Positions 1-5,682 of a stretch of DNA of 9,167 nucleotides are shown in pieces. This DNA is from Candidatus Pacearchaeota archaeon ex4484_71 (GTDB lineage: Archaea; Nanobdellota; Nanobdellia; Pacearchaeales; GW2011-AR1). Position 1 is the stretch's first letter, and each line of letters begins with the position of its first letter. The DNA lies in the NCBI GenBank assembly GCA_002254395.1, contig NJDN01000012.1:1-9167 (forward strand), written 5' to 3'. The notes under the pieces are model-generated. The model searched no databases, was not told the DNA's origin, and worked only from the letters and a program-made list of their open reading frames with translations. The translations under genes and the position numbers were made by a program.

Positions 1-583
1 TGAATATTCTTATTATGTTTGTTAAAAAACTTATGTGATATCTCATATACATGTAGCCCATTAAAGATGCAATTGCAGATCCAACTAAGACATATGTTAG
101 ATTTAACATCGTGAAAGAATATATGCTTTCGACAAGGGAGTGTCCCGAAAGTAACTTCAGATAGTATTTTAAAATTTCAAGCAAAACTCCAAAAGTCATA
201 GAAAAATTAAATGAAAATAGCAAGATTAGAAAATAATTCTTTTTTATTTGGTTACTGGAGTAAAGAAATAACAGAATTGCAAGTCCTATAAATCCCGTCG
301 CTATTCCAAACATTATGGGGGCAATTATTGAACTCACTTTTCCCAAGAAGAATGTTATTATAACAAAAATTAGTAAGAGTAGTTCAAATTCTTTTGGCAG
401 TTTTACCTTTGAACTTTTTTTTAGTATTTGGGGAGCAAACATCAAAAATAGTAAGAAGATATTGGTGGAGGCGATATGCCACAAGTGGAGATTGATAGCA
501 TTTAATATTGAAAGCATTAAGATTACTTTGACTGACAAGGATAAGTATCCTTGGTATTCAAAAAGTTTTTGAGCTTTTTTCAT
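1..583 (-). CDS. Multi-pass membrane protein, possibly DUF2238/YjdF-like; C-terminus beyond the left edge
   Basis: An open minus-strand frame runs from an ATG at 583 to the window edge, giving 194 residues without a stop. About six hydrophobic segments are visible: near residues 15-32, 36-54, 66-84, 86-108, 116-137 and 160-182. The stretch KLPKEFELLLLIF (61-73) followed by FFLG, then FSFNFSMTFGVLLEILKYY (123-141) and a small-residue helix ending GYMYMRY, resembles the layout of the DUF2238 (YjdF) integral membrane family, whose function is not known to me. The acidic/histidine motif I would expect after FFLG is not visible, so the match is divergent or wrong. The start is supported by a TATA element centred 25.5 bases upstream, implying a leaderless mRNA. 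It is divergent from the ATP-cone nuclease gene. That it is a real membrane protein gene is fairly sure; the family is tentative. Confidence 0.75.
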   Translation of the reverse strand, partial: MKKAQKLFEYQGYLSLSVKVILMLSILNAINLHLWHIASTNIFLLFLMFAPQILKKSSKVKLPKEFELLLLIFVIITFFLGKVSSIIAPIMFGIATGFIGLAILLFLYSSNQIKKNYFLILLFSFNFSMTFGVLLEILKYYLKLLSGHSLVESIYSFTMLNLTYVLVGSAIASLMGYMYMRYHISFLTNIIRIF

Positions 584-603
584 GGTTTTTCAAGGAAGAA
601 GGA

Positions 604-613
604 TATTTTATAA
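604..613 (-). promoter_or_regulatory. TATA box of the left-edge membrane protein gene
   Basis: The minus strand reads TTATAAAATA, centred 25.5 bases upstream of the ATG at 583. In archaea a TATA box at this distance places the transcription start at the ATG itself. No Shine-Dalgarno sequence is needed or seen. Confidence 0.6.
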
Positions 614-633
614 GTTTCTTTTCTTTTGATAAT

Positions 634-641
634 TTTATATA
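634..641 (+). promoter_or_regulatory. TATA box of the ATP-cone nuclease gene
   Basis: TTTATATA is centred 25.5 bases before the ATG at 663, so the mRNA is probably leaderless. It lies back to back with the TATA box of the divergent membrane protein gene, in a 79-base gap that the two promoters account for. Confidence 0.65.
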
Positions 642-662
642 GGTTTGTTTCCTTTTTAGGTT

Positions 663-1448
663 ATGGCATCTAAGAATGTTTTTGTTAAGAAGATGAATGG
701 AAAGCTTGAGAGATACAGCAAGTCTAAGCTAAGGAAATCTATTATCCGTTCTGGAGCCAGCAGAGAGGTGGTAGAAGAAATTCTTGAGAAGGTTGAAAAG
801 ATACTTTATGATGGGATTGAGACAAGAAAAATTTTTCGTTTTGTTTCATCGCAACTGAAAAGGAAAGAGAATTCTGTAGAATTGAGATATAACCTAAAGA
901 GATCTGTGATGGATTTAATGATAAATGGGGGGTTTGTATTCGAGAAGTTTGTTGGGAAGCTCTTTGAGAAAAAGGGATATAAAGTGTGCTTAAATAAAGT
1001 TGTGAGAGGAAAATCCATTTCACACGAGATAGACGTTACAGCAAGAAAGGGAAGGGAAGTGTTAATGATAGAATCAAAGCACCATATGAATCCTTGGTTA
1101 GGGGAACAGATTCAAACGGCGCTTTATGTTTATGCGAGGTTTTTAGATTTGAAGGAGAAATACACTAAACCTTTTCTTGTAACCAATACGAAGTTTTCTG
1201 CGCAGGTTATAAAATATTCTAATAGCGTTGGTATTCGACTTATGGGGTGGAACTATCCAAAAGGAGATAGTTTGAGCGAGAATATTACAAAGCATAACCT
1301 TTATCCCATAACGATTCTTGGTCTTAGTAAATTAGATCTTAATAGATATCTTGAAAAAGACATCTTAACTCTTGAAGATATGAAGGGTGTTCGAGGTCTA
1401 CCCCCTGATTTAAGGAAGAAGATAGATCTTTTTTTGTTGAATAATTAA
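663..1448 (+). CDS. ATP-cone domain fused to a Mrr-like PD-(D/E)xK nuclease
   Basis: 261 residues. Residues about 6-88 match the ATP-cone fold: VKKMNGKLERYSKSKLRKSI, then an IETRKIFRFV helix and an LRYNLKRSV end. ATP-cones bind ATP/dATP as regulatory switches in ribonucleotide reductase and NrdR. Residues about 92-200 look like a restriction-endonuclease-like (Mrr_cat) domain: E94 in FEKFV, then HEIDV (D124) and IESKHH (E137, K139) give the E...D...ExK catalytic pattern, and GIRLMGWNYP is a typical late strand. Residues 233-260 could be a small helix-hairpin-helix-like DNA-binding tail. No signal peptide or membrane segment is present, so it should be cytosolic. I infer a DNA endonuclease controlled by nucleotide level; the substrate is unknown. 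It is convergent with DNA ligase, the stop codons sharing the palindrome TTAA. The fusion reads as one intact gene. Confidence 0.88.
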   Translation: MASKNVFVKKMNGKLERYSKSKLRKSIIRSGASREVVEEILEKVEKILYDGIETRKIFRFVSSQLKRKENSVELRYNLKRSVMDLMINGGFVFEKFVGKLFEKKGYKVCLNKVVRGKSISHEIDVTARKGREVLMIESKHHMNPWLGEQIQTALYVYARFLDLKEKYTKPFLVTNTKFSAQVIKYSNSVGIRLMGWNYPKGDSLSENITKHNLYPITILGLSKLDLNRYLEKDILTLEDMKGVRGLPPDLRKKIDLFLLNN

Positions 1449-3151
1449 TTATACTTGTAATTTTCTTTCTTTTGGTCTATAAATTCCTCCTCTAACTCTT
1501 CAAGGGTTGTTATCTCAGATATTGGTTTGTCTTCTCTTAGGGCAACGAATCTTGGAAACCTTAAAGCAAGACCAGATTCATAATTTGAAGATTTTTGTAT
1601 GTCCTGGTATGTAACTGCTACAACTATTTTTGGGGAGATTTTAACAGCTCTTTCGTTTTGTTCTTCAATATGTGGCTTTAATAGATCTGTTAGTTCTTCG
1701 TATGATAGACCTTCTTCTTTTTTCTCTTTCAGACCTGTCGAACTTTTTCCAATTTCTAGGAATTTGTTTCCTTTTTTACATGAAAGGGTGAACGAGGAAA
1801 GCCATCCTTTTCTTTTTCCGGTTCCCCATTCTGCTCCTGTGATTACTAGGTCAAAATCTTTTTTGTTGGGTTTTAGTTTTAACATGTGGCCAACTCTTCT
1901 TCCTGGCTTGTATTCTGCATCTAGGTTTTTTAGCATTATTCCTTCTTGATTGTTTTTCAATGCTTCTTTGTAGAACTTTTCAATTTCTTTTTCAGATGAA
2001 GTTATTATCATTTTTGAAGGAGCGATTTTAAAAGGCTCTTTTTTGATTATTTTTCTTAATAGTTTTGTTCTTTCTTTAAAGGGTTTATCCAAAAGGGATT
2101 TCCCGTTGTAGTATAAGATGTCGAAAATGTTTATCTCTACAGGTAGGGATTCTTCCAATTTTTTGATATTATGTTTTCTTCTTATTCTTTGAGATATCGC
2201 CTGAAAGTCTGTGTATTTTTTTGTTTTCTTGTCGTATCCAACTGCTTCGGAGTCCAAAATAAAAGATTTTCCTTTCAAGTTATTCTGTATGTATCTTTCT
2301 ACTTCAGGAAATTGTTTTGTTACATTCTCCAATCTACGTGTGAAGAGTGTTATCTTGTCTCCTTTTTTGTGTATCAGCAATCTAAATCCATCATATTTGT
2401 ATTCCGCAGCTAGGGGTTTACCAAGGTCTTTGAATGCTTGTTTTATTGAAATTGTTTTTTGAGCTAGCATGGCTTTTATTGGTTTTCCTACTTCTAGCTC
2501 TAAAGAATCTAATTTTTTGATGTCTGATTTTTTTGAAATTTCAAAAACTTTTGCTAAGTCATTTGTTTTATCTATCGCTCTTTGAATAGAGGGTTCTTTT
2601 TCTTTATCATCGTTGAAGAAGGCTTTCAATAGGGAATACTTTATTGTAGATTCTTGCACTCCTATTCTTAAGTCTCCTAGGAGAGTTCTAACAAGGTATA
2701 ATGCCTCTTCTGGGGATGCGGATGTCAAAAGTTCTGTTATCAGTGAGATCTTTTTATCTATGGTTCCCTTTCCTATTAGTTCTGGTAATTTTCTTAGATT
2801 TTCCAGAACTTTAATTGTGGTCAAAGTGTGTGATGCAAGGGTTCTTTGGGTTTTTGTTTCGGTTAATTTCTTTGAAACTTCTCCAAGGTCTCCCATCTTC
2901 CGCCACAGCTCTTGAATTTTTTTTTGGTTTGTTCCGGTTGCTTTAGATATTGATTTTATCGCAAGTTGGTTAGAGATTCCTATCTTTCTTTCATCATAGC
3001 TAGGGTATATATTTCCTTCTAGGAGATAAAGGATATATGACTCTTTTTCATCTAGCTTTTTGAAGAATTTCGACAAAATCTCTATCTTTTCTAAACGTTT
3101 TGTTGTTGATGATAACTGGGTGTATAATTCTGTTAGTTTGGAATAGAGCAT
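1445..3151 (-). CDS. lig: ATP-dependent DNA ligase
   Basis: 568 residues, the usual length for archaeal replicative ligases. It seals nicks in duplex DNA (Okazaki fragments, repair) through an adenylated lysine. The N-terminal DNA-binding region is about 1-215. The nucleotidyltransferase core shows motif I EYKYDG with active Lys252, motif III FILDSEAVGYD (297-307), motif IIIa INIFDILYYNG (340-350), motif IV EGIMLK (403-408) and motif V LKLKP (424-428). The OB-fold end carries motif VI RFPRFVALREDK (531-542). All core motifs are intact. The start MLYSKLTELY matches archaeal homologues. The ATG follows the TAA of the small membrane protein gene by one base, with no Shine-Dalgarno sequence and no TATA element at the usual distance. 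It is therefore probably the second gene of that operon, perhaps translated by reinitiation. Confidence 0.98.
   Translation of the reverse strand: MLYSKLTELYTQLSSTTKRLEKIEILSKFFKKLDEKESYILYLLEGNIYPSYDERKIGISNQLAIKSISKATGTNQKKIQELWRKMGDLGEVSKKLTETKTQRTLASHTLTTIKVLENLRKLPELIGKGTIDKKISLITELLTSASPEEALYLVRTLLGDLRIGVQESTIKYSLLKAFFNDDKEKEPSIQRAIDKTNDLAKVFEISKKSDIKKLDSLELEVGKPIKAMLAQKTISIKQAFKDLGKPLAAEYKYDGFRLLIHKKGDKITLFTRRLENVTKQFPEVERYIQNNLKGKSFILDSEAVGYDKKTKKYTDFQAISQRIRRKHNIKKLEESLPVEINIFDILYYNGKSLLDKPFKERTKLLRKIIKKEPFKIAPSKMIITSSEKEIEKFYKEALKNNQEGIMLKNLDAEYKPGRRVGHMLKLKPNKKDFDLVITGAEWGTGKRKGWLSSFTLSCKKGNKFLEIGKSSTGLKEKKEEGLSYEELTDLLKPHIEEQNERAVKISPKIVVAVTYQDIQKSSNYESGLALRFPRFVALREDKPISEITTLEELEEEFIDQKKENYKYN
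1461..1473 (+). terminator. Candidate oligo-T terminator of the nuclease gene
   Basis: A pyrimidine stretch containing three T-runs begins 12 bases after the nuclease stop codon. Archaeal RNA polymerase terminates at oligo-T tracts without a hairpin. The tract lies inside the 3' end of the ligase gene on the other strand, so it may simply reflect lysine/glutamate codons there. Confidence 0.3.
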
Positions 3152-3152
3152 T

Positions 3153-3398
3153 TTATTTTTTATTTTTTATTCTGTGGTTTATTCTTATGAGTCCATAAAT
3201 TGAGGAAGCTATGAATATGGTTTGGAGTACAATGAAAATAGTGTCTCTTATCATTATGCTGTAAATAGTAAGAAAAATCCCCCCGACTATTAGTAGGGGA
3301 TAAGTGTACTTTCTTCTTATTGCCTTCTTTTTGTATATTGTTAAGTTTCCAACAATTATTAAAATTAATCCCAGTATTCCAATTATCTCGTTTAACAT
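3153..3398 (-). CDS. Small three-helix membrane protein, CBU_0592/SemiSWEET-like layout
   Basis: 81 residues with three hydrophobic segments near 4-21, 32-50 and 53-73, and basic turns (KKKAIRRK at 23-30, KNKK at the end). The pattern of a glycine-rich second helix followed by FIVLQTIFIASSIYGLI resembles the small CBU_0592-like or SemiSWEET-like membrane domains. This is a weak resemblance and no transported substrate can be read from it. The start is fixed by a TATA element centred 25.5 bases upstream of the ATG. It leads the DNA ligase gene with a one-base gap, so the two should be co-transcribed. No functional link to ligase is known to me. Confidence 0.8.
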   Translation of the reverse strand: MLNEIIGILGLILIIVGNLTIYKKKAIRRKYTYPLLIVGGIFLTIYSIMIRDTIFIVLQTIFIASSIYGLIRINHRIKNKK

Positions 3399-3419
3399 AC
3401 TACAATTAGAGAGGTATAG

Positions 3420-3427
3420 TTTTTAAG
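3420..3427 (-). promoter_or_regulatory. TATA box of the small membrane protein-ligase operon
   Basis: The minus strand reads CTTAAAAA, centred 25.5 bases upstream of the ATG at 3398. It predicts a leaderless transcript carrying the small membrane protein and DNA ligase. Confidence 0.55.
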
Positions 3428-3461
3428 ATTTTGTAGAGCTTCTTAATGGATTTTTAAGTGT

Positions 3462-3827
3462 TTATTGGTTACTTTTCCATAACCCATGAAGGTTGCAATA
3501 TGCTCTCGCAGAGAGGGGGTTGAAATCAAAAATTGCTTCTGGTTTTTCTGAAGGGTGAAGATGTATCCTCTCTATTTTGTCTCCTTCTCCAGTGGCTTCT
3601 ATCCATTCAATTGAATGATTTTCATCCATGGGGTGGGGAGTAAATCCCACAATAACTTTTTTCCCTTCTATTTTTGGAACATGTTTTTCTGTAGATGCGT
3701 CGATAGAGTTTTCTTTTTTAAGGACCATCGGCTTCCCGCAACAACTTATTTCTCCTTTTCCGTTATGAATAATTTCTATGATATTTCCACATATCTCGCA
3801 TTTATAGATCTCTTTTTTGTTAGTCAT
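3462..3827 (-). CDS. dfx: Desulfoferrodoxin (2Fe superoxide reductase)
   Basis: 121 residues from the ATG at 3827. It reduces superoxide to hydrogen peroxide without making oxygen, a typical anaerobe defence in the cytosol. The N-terminal desulforedoxin domain has an FeS4 site from C10, C13, C29 and C30 (YKCEIC, SCCGKP). The catalytic domain has EKHVP (E47, K48, H49), GFTPHPM (H65), NHSIEW (H71) and ARAYCNLHGLW (C111, H114), the complete His4-Cys iron site. With this start the E47-K48-H49 numbering equals that of characterised desulfoferrodoxins. An in-frame ATG at 3845 would add six residues, but the TATA element would then begin only four bases upstream of it, so it cannot be in the mRNA. 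It lies next to rubrerythrin, which can remove the peroxide made. Confidence 0.97.
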   Translation of the reverse strand: MTNKKEIYKCEICGNIIEIIHNGKGEISCCGKPMVLKKENSIDASTEKHVPKIEGKKVIVGFTPHPMDENHSIEWIEATGEGDKIERIHLHPSEKPEAIFDFNPLSARAYCNLHGLWKSNQ

Positions 3828-3848
3828 AGATGAATTATATTTCATATG

Positions 3849-3856
3849 TTTATATA
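3849..3856 (-). promoter_or_regulatory. TATA box of the desulfoferrodoxin gene (decides the start)
   Basis: The minus strand reads TATATAAA, a very good archaeal TATA box centred 25.5 bases from the ATG at 3827. It lies immediately upstream of the other in-frame ATG at 3845, ruling that one out as a start on this transcript. Confidence 0.75.
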
Positions 3857-3884
3857 CCTTTTGGAATAAATTTTTTTGGAGAAT

Positions 3885-4466
3885 CTAAAATTTTTCTGTT
3901 TTTAGCTCGAAATACTCTTTAGGGTGGTCACAAGAAGGGCACTTTTCTGGAGGCTCTGGTCCAATGTGAACATATCCACATTCCATGCAGACCCAAACTA
4001 CTTTTTCTTCTTTCTTTAGAAGCGTGCCTTTTTTTATTTCATTCAATATTGCTTGAAATCTCTCTTTGTGGTGTTTTTCAGCTATCGCAATTGATTTTAG
4101 TCTTTGAGATATTTTTGTTAAACCTTCTTCTTCCGCAATCTTTGCGAACTCAGGATACATCTCTGTTTCCTCATATTCTTCTCCATTGATGGAAGCTTCC
4201 AAATTTTCTTCGGTATTTCCGTAAGTTGTTGGAGCAGCTGCTTCTACCAATATTTCCTCATTATTCCCAAGTTTTTCTTTTAGTTCTTGAATATGTTCGA
4301 ATAGTCTTTTTGCATGTTGCTTCTCATTTTCGGCTGTCAGCAAGAACACTTGGCTTAGTTTTACATATCCTTCTTTCTTTGCTATTTTTGCATAAAAAGT
4401 ATATCTATTTCTTGCTTGGCTTTCTCCAATGAAGGCTTTAGTGAGATTCTTTAGTGTTTTTTCCAT
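3885..4466 (-). CDS. rbr: Rubrerythrin
   Basis: 193 residues, the typical length. It is a cytosolic diiron peroxidase that reduces hydrogen peroxide to water in anaerobes. The N-terminal ferritin-like four-helix domain (about 1-145) carries the ligands E15 (GESQARNRY), E48 and H51 (ENEKQH), E96 and E99 (GEEYEETEMYP), and E130 and H133 (AEKHH). The C-terminal rubredoxin domain has C160, C163, C176 and C179 (CMECG and CPSC). All sites are intact. It has its own TATA element, located inside the 3' end of the amidase gene just upstream, so it need not depend on that gene. Desulfoferrodoxin follows downstream, completing superoxide-to-water detoxification; no separate rubredoxin gene lies in the window. 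Confidence 0.98.
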   Translation of the reverse strand: MEKTLKNLTKAFIGESQARNRYTFYAKIAKKEGYVKLSQVFLLTAENEKQHAKRLFEHIQELKEKLGNNEEILVEAAAPTTYGNTEENLEASINGEEYEETEMYPEFAKIAEEEGLTKISQRLKSIAIAEKHHKERFQAILNEIKKGTLLKKEEKVVWVCMECGYVHIGPEPPEKCPSCDHPKEYFELKTEKF

Positions 4467-4473
4467 AGTAAGT

Positions 4474-4914
4474 TTAGTTTGGGATGGTTTTTAAGAGTTT
4501 CTTATTTATTAGTTTCCTTATTTTGTCCATGTTTACGTAGTATCCTGGACATGTTTTCTTTACGTTTGGGAATTCTCTATGCCCTAACACATTCTCAACC
4601 GTGATGTTGTATTCTTTCATTTTCTCTATAATTAATTTTAGGAGAGAATACATTTGTTTTTTTGGAGGTTCTTCTTTGTCAAAGTTTCCCATTATGCAAA
4701 TCCCTATTGAGTGATGATTTTGTCCGAGCACATGTGCCCCCCAATATTTTTCGGATCTGCCCAGGTATACTTTTCCAAATTTGTCTATAAGGTGGTGATA
4801 TCCAATATCTTCCCATCCTCTTTTTAGATGTCTTTCTTTTATAAATTTTGCAGAGTCTTCGGCTCTCTGAGAATGATGTATTGCCAAAAATTTAACCTCT
4901 TTTAATATTTCCAT
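4474..4914 (-). CDS. Amidase_2/PGRP-type N-acetylmuramoyl-L-alanine amidase-like protein, no signal peptide
   Basis: 146 residues, a single catalytic domain close in size to T7 lysozyme. The family cleaves the bond between N-acetylmuramic acid and L-alanine of peptidoglycan stem peptides. The zinc ligands appear as H13 (AIHHS), H112 (LGHREF) and C122 (KTCPG). The catalytic tyrosine is Y39 in IGYHHLID and the lysine is K120, two before the cysteine, as in T7 lysozyme. SIGICIMGNFD (69-79) is the usual core strand. There is no signal peptide, membrane helix or wall-binding repeat, so it appears cytosolic or is released by an unseen route. Archaea do not make murein, so the natural substrate is unclear: bacterial wall fragments, a competitor's or host's wall, or another amide. 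It has its own TATA element and lies between L15e and rubrerythrin. Confidence 0.93.
   Translation of the reverse strand: MEILKEVKFLAIHHSQRAEDSAKFIKERHLKRGWEDIGYHHLIDKFGKVYLGRSEKYWGAHVLGQNHHSIGICIMGNFDKEEPPKKQMYSLLKLIIEKMKEYNITVENVLGHREFPNVKKTCPGYYVNMDKIRKLINKKLLKTIPN
4488..4495 (-). promoter_or_regulatory. TATA box of rubrerythrin, inside the amidase gene end
   Basis: The minus strand reads CTTAAAAA, centred 25.5 bases from the rubrerythrin ATG at 4466. It falls within the last codons of the amidase gene, so rubrerythrin can be transcribed independently although the gap between the genes is only seven bases. Confidence 0.55.
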
Positions 4915-4935
4915 AGCAATTTAACGAGGTTAGAA

Positions 4936-4943
4936 GTTAAATA
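4936..4943 (-). promoter_or_regulatory. TATA box of the amidase gene
   Basis: The minus strand reads TATTTAAC, centred 25.5 bases from the ATG at 4914, in the 38-base gap after L15e. Confidence 0.55.
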
Positions 4944-4952
4944 TTTTAAGGT

Positions 4953-5525
4953 TTATTTTCCTCTTCTTTTTCCTGCTCGGACGCTTGGTCTAACTTTTGT
5001 TGTAGGGTGTTTGTTTCGCAATCCTCTAGATTTTTTAGCAGAGCTCGTTAATCCCTTCATTGTTCTTTTTTGGTTTTGGGGTTTTGTAATCCACCTCATT
5101 TTTGGGTCCTTTTTTATTTCAGGTCTTTGAGGATCAACGCATATTACTTCATAAAAATAGTGCTTTCCATCTTTCCCCAGAAGATAAGAATTTAAAACCA
5201 CCAAATTCTTAAATTTTCTCTCAACTCTTTGTTCGGCAATCCATCTGTAGGACATTTTGAGATTTTTTCTAGCATGTAATCTTTTTGATCTTCTTCCTTT
5301 GTTTGGCCTTGGTCTTTTGTGCCCTCCTCTTCGAATTTTAACTCTAATTATTACATATCCTTTTTTTGCTTTATATCCTAAAGAACGAGCTCTGTCTAAT
5401 CTTGTTGGGTTTTCTACTCTTGCGAATACACCGTTCTTTCTCCACGAGACCATTTTCTCACGTAGAGATTCTTTATCCGGTTTTTTCCACAATTGTCTTA
5501 ATTGATGGTATAATCCTTTGGCCAT
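4953..5525 (-). CDS. rpl15e: Large ribosomal subunit protein L15e
   Basis: 190 residues, full length for archaeal L15e, a 50S subunit protein shared by archaea and eukaryotes and absent from bacteria. Recognisable family blocks are MAKGLYHQLRQLWKKP at the start, NPTRLDRARSLGYKAKKGY (39-57), VKIRRGGHKRPRPNKGRR (62-79), VLNSYLLGKDGKHYFYEVI (109-127) and the basic tail KVRPSVRAGKRRGK. The very basic composition fits rRNA binding. It starts 42 bases after the tRNA-Ile 3' end and has its own TATA element 25.5 bases upstream, which gives a leaderless mRNA; read-through from the tRNA gene is also possible. Confidence 0.99.
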   Translation of the reverse strand: MAKGLYHQLRQLWKKPDKESLREKMVSWRKNGVFARVENPTRLDRARSLGYKAKKGYVIIRVKIRRGGHKRPRPNKGRRSKRLHARKNLKMSYRWIAEQRVERKFKNLVVLNSYLLGKDGKHYFYEVICVDPQRPEIKKDPKMRWITKPQNQKRTMKGLTSSAKKSRGLRNKHPTTKVRPSVRAGKRRGK

Positions 5526-5546
5526 AGAATATGAATAGATGAATGG

Positions 5547-5554
5547 TTTTTAAA
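5547..5554 (-). promoter_or_regulatory. TATA box of rpl15e
   Basis: The minus strand reads TTTAAAAA, centred 25.5 bases from the ATG at 5525. It lies between the tRNA-Ile 3' end and the gene. Confidence 0.6.
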
Positions 5555-5567
5555 GGTTTTTGTAGAA

Positions 5568-5642
5568 TGATCCTGCGCGGATTTGAACCGCGGACCTCTG
5601 CCTTATCAGAGCAGCGCTCTAACCAGACTGAGCTACAGGATC
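5568..5642 (-). tRNA. tRNA-Ile (anticodon GAU)
   Basis: 75 bases including the discriminator A, with no encoded CCA and no intron. The acceptor GATCCTG pairs with CAGGATC. The D-stem is GCTC/GAGC. The anticodon stem CTGCT/GGCAG holds the loop CTGATAA, anticodon GAT, which reads isoleucine AUC and AUU codons. The T-arm is CGCGG TTCAAAT CCGCG. All stems pair, with one T-G pair in the anticodon stem. Confidence 0.97.
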
Positions 5643-5661
5643 AATGTCTGGTGAATTTTCT

Positions 5662-5673
5662 AAAAAATTAAAA
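5662..5673 (-). terminator. Oligo-T terminator of the zinc-ribbon/Hsp20 gene
   Basis: The minus strand reads TTTTAATTTTTT beginning nine bases after the stop codon of the upstream gene, a plausible archaeal factor-independent terminator. It overlaps the region between the TATA box and the start of tRNA-Ile, so the tRNA promoter and the terminator are interleaved. Confidence 0.45.
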
Positions 5674-5681
5674 TTTATAAA
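5674..5681 (-). promoter_or_regulatory. TATA box of tRNA-Ile
   Basis: TTTATAAA reads the same on both strands and is centred 35.5 bases from the first tRNA base, predicting a 5' leader of about ten bases. It abuts the stop codon of the upstream zinc-ribbon/Hsp20 gene. Confidence 0.6.
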
Positions 5682-5682
5682 G

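Noticed and set aside
315..572. 85-residue plus-strand reading frame
   Set aside because: It lies opposite the membrane protein frame, which has coherent hydrophobic segments and a TATA box; this one has no promoter and unlikely composition.
742..1023. Two minus-strand frames within the nuclease gene
   Set aside because: Both lie opposite an intact gene with recognisable catalytic motifs and have no upstream TATA box or family resemblance.
1599..2915. Several plus-strand frames across the ligase gene
   Set aside because: They are antisense to a complete DNA ligase with all motifs and show no domain of their own.
3174..3184. Possible separate TATA box for the ligase (minus strand GAATAAAC)
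   Set aside because: It is centred about 29 bases from the ATG and is a weak match, unlike the consistent 25.5-base spacing elsewhere.
3828..3845. Upstream in-frame ATG for desulfoferrodoxin
   Set aside because: The TATA box abuts it, so it would lie upstream of the predicted transcription start.
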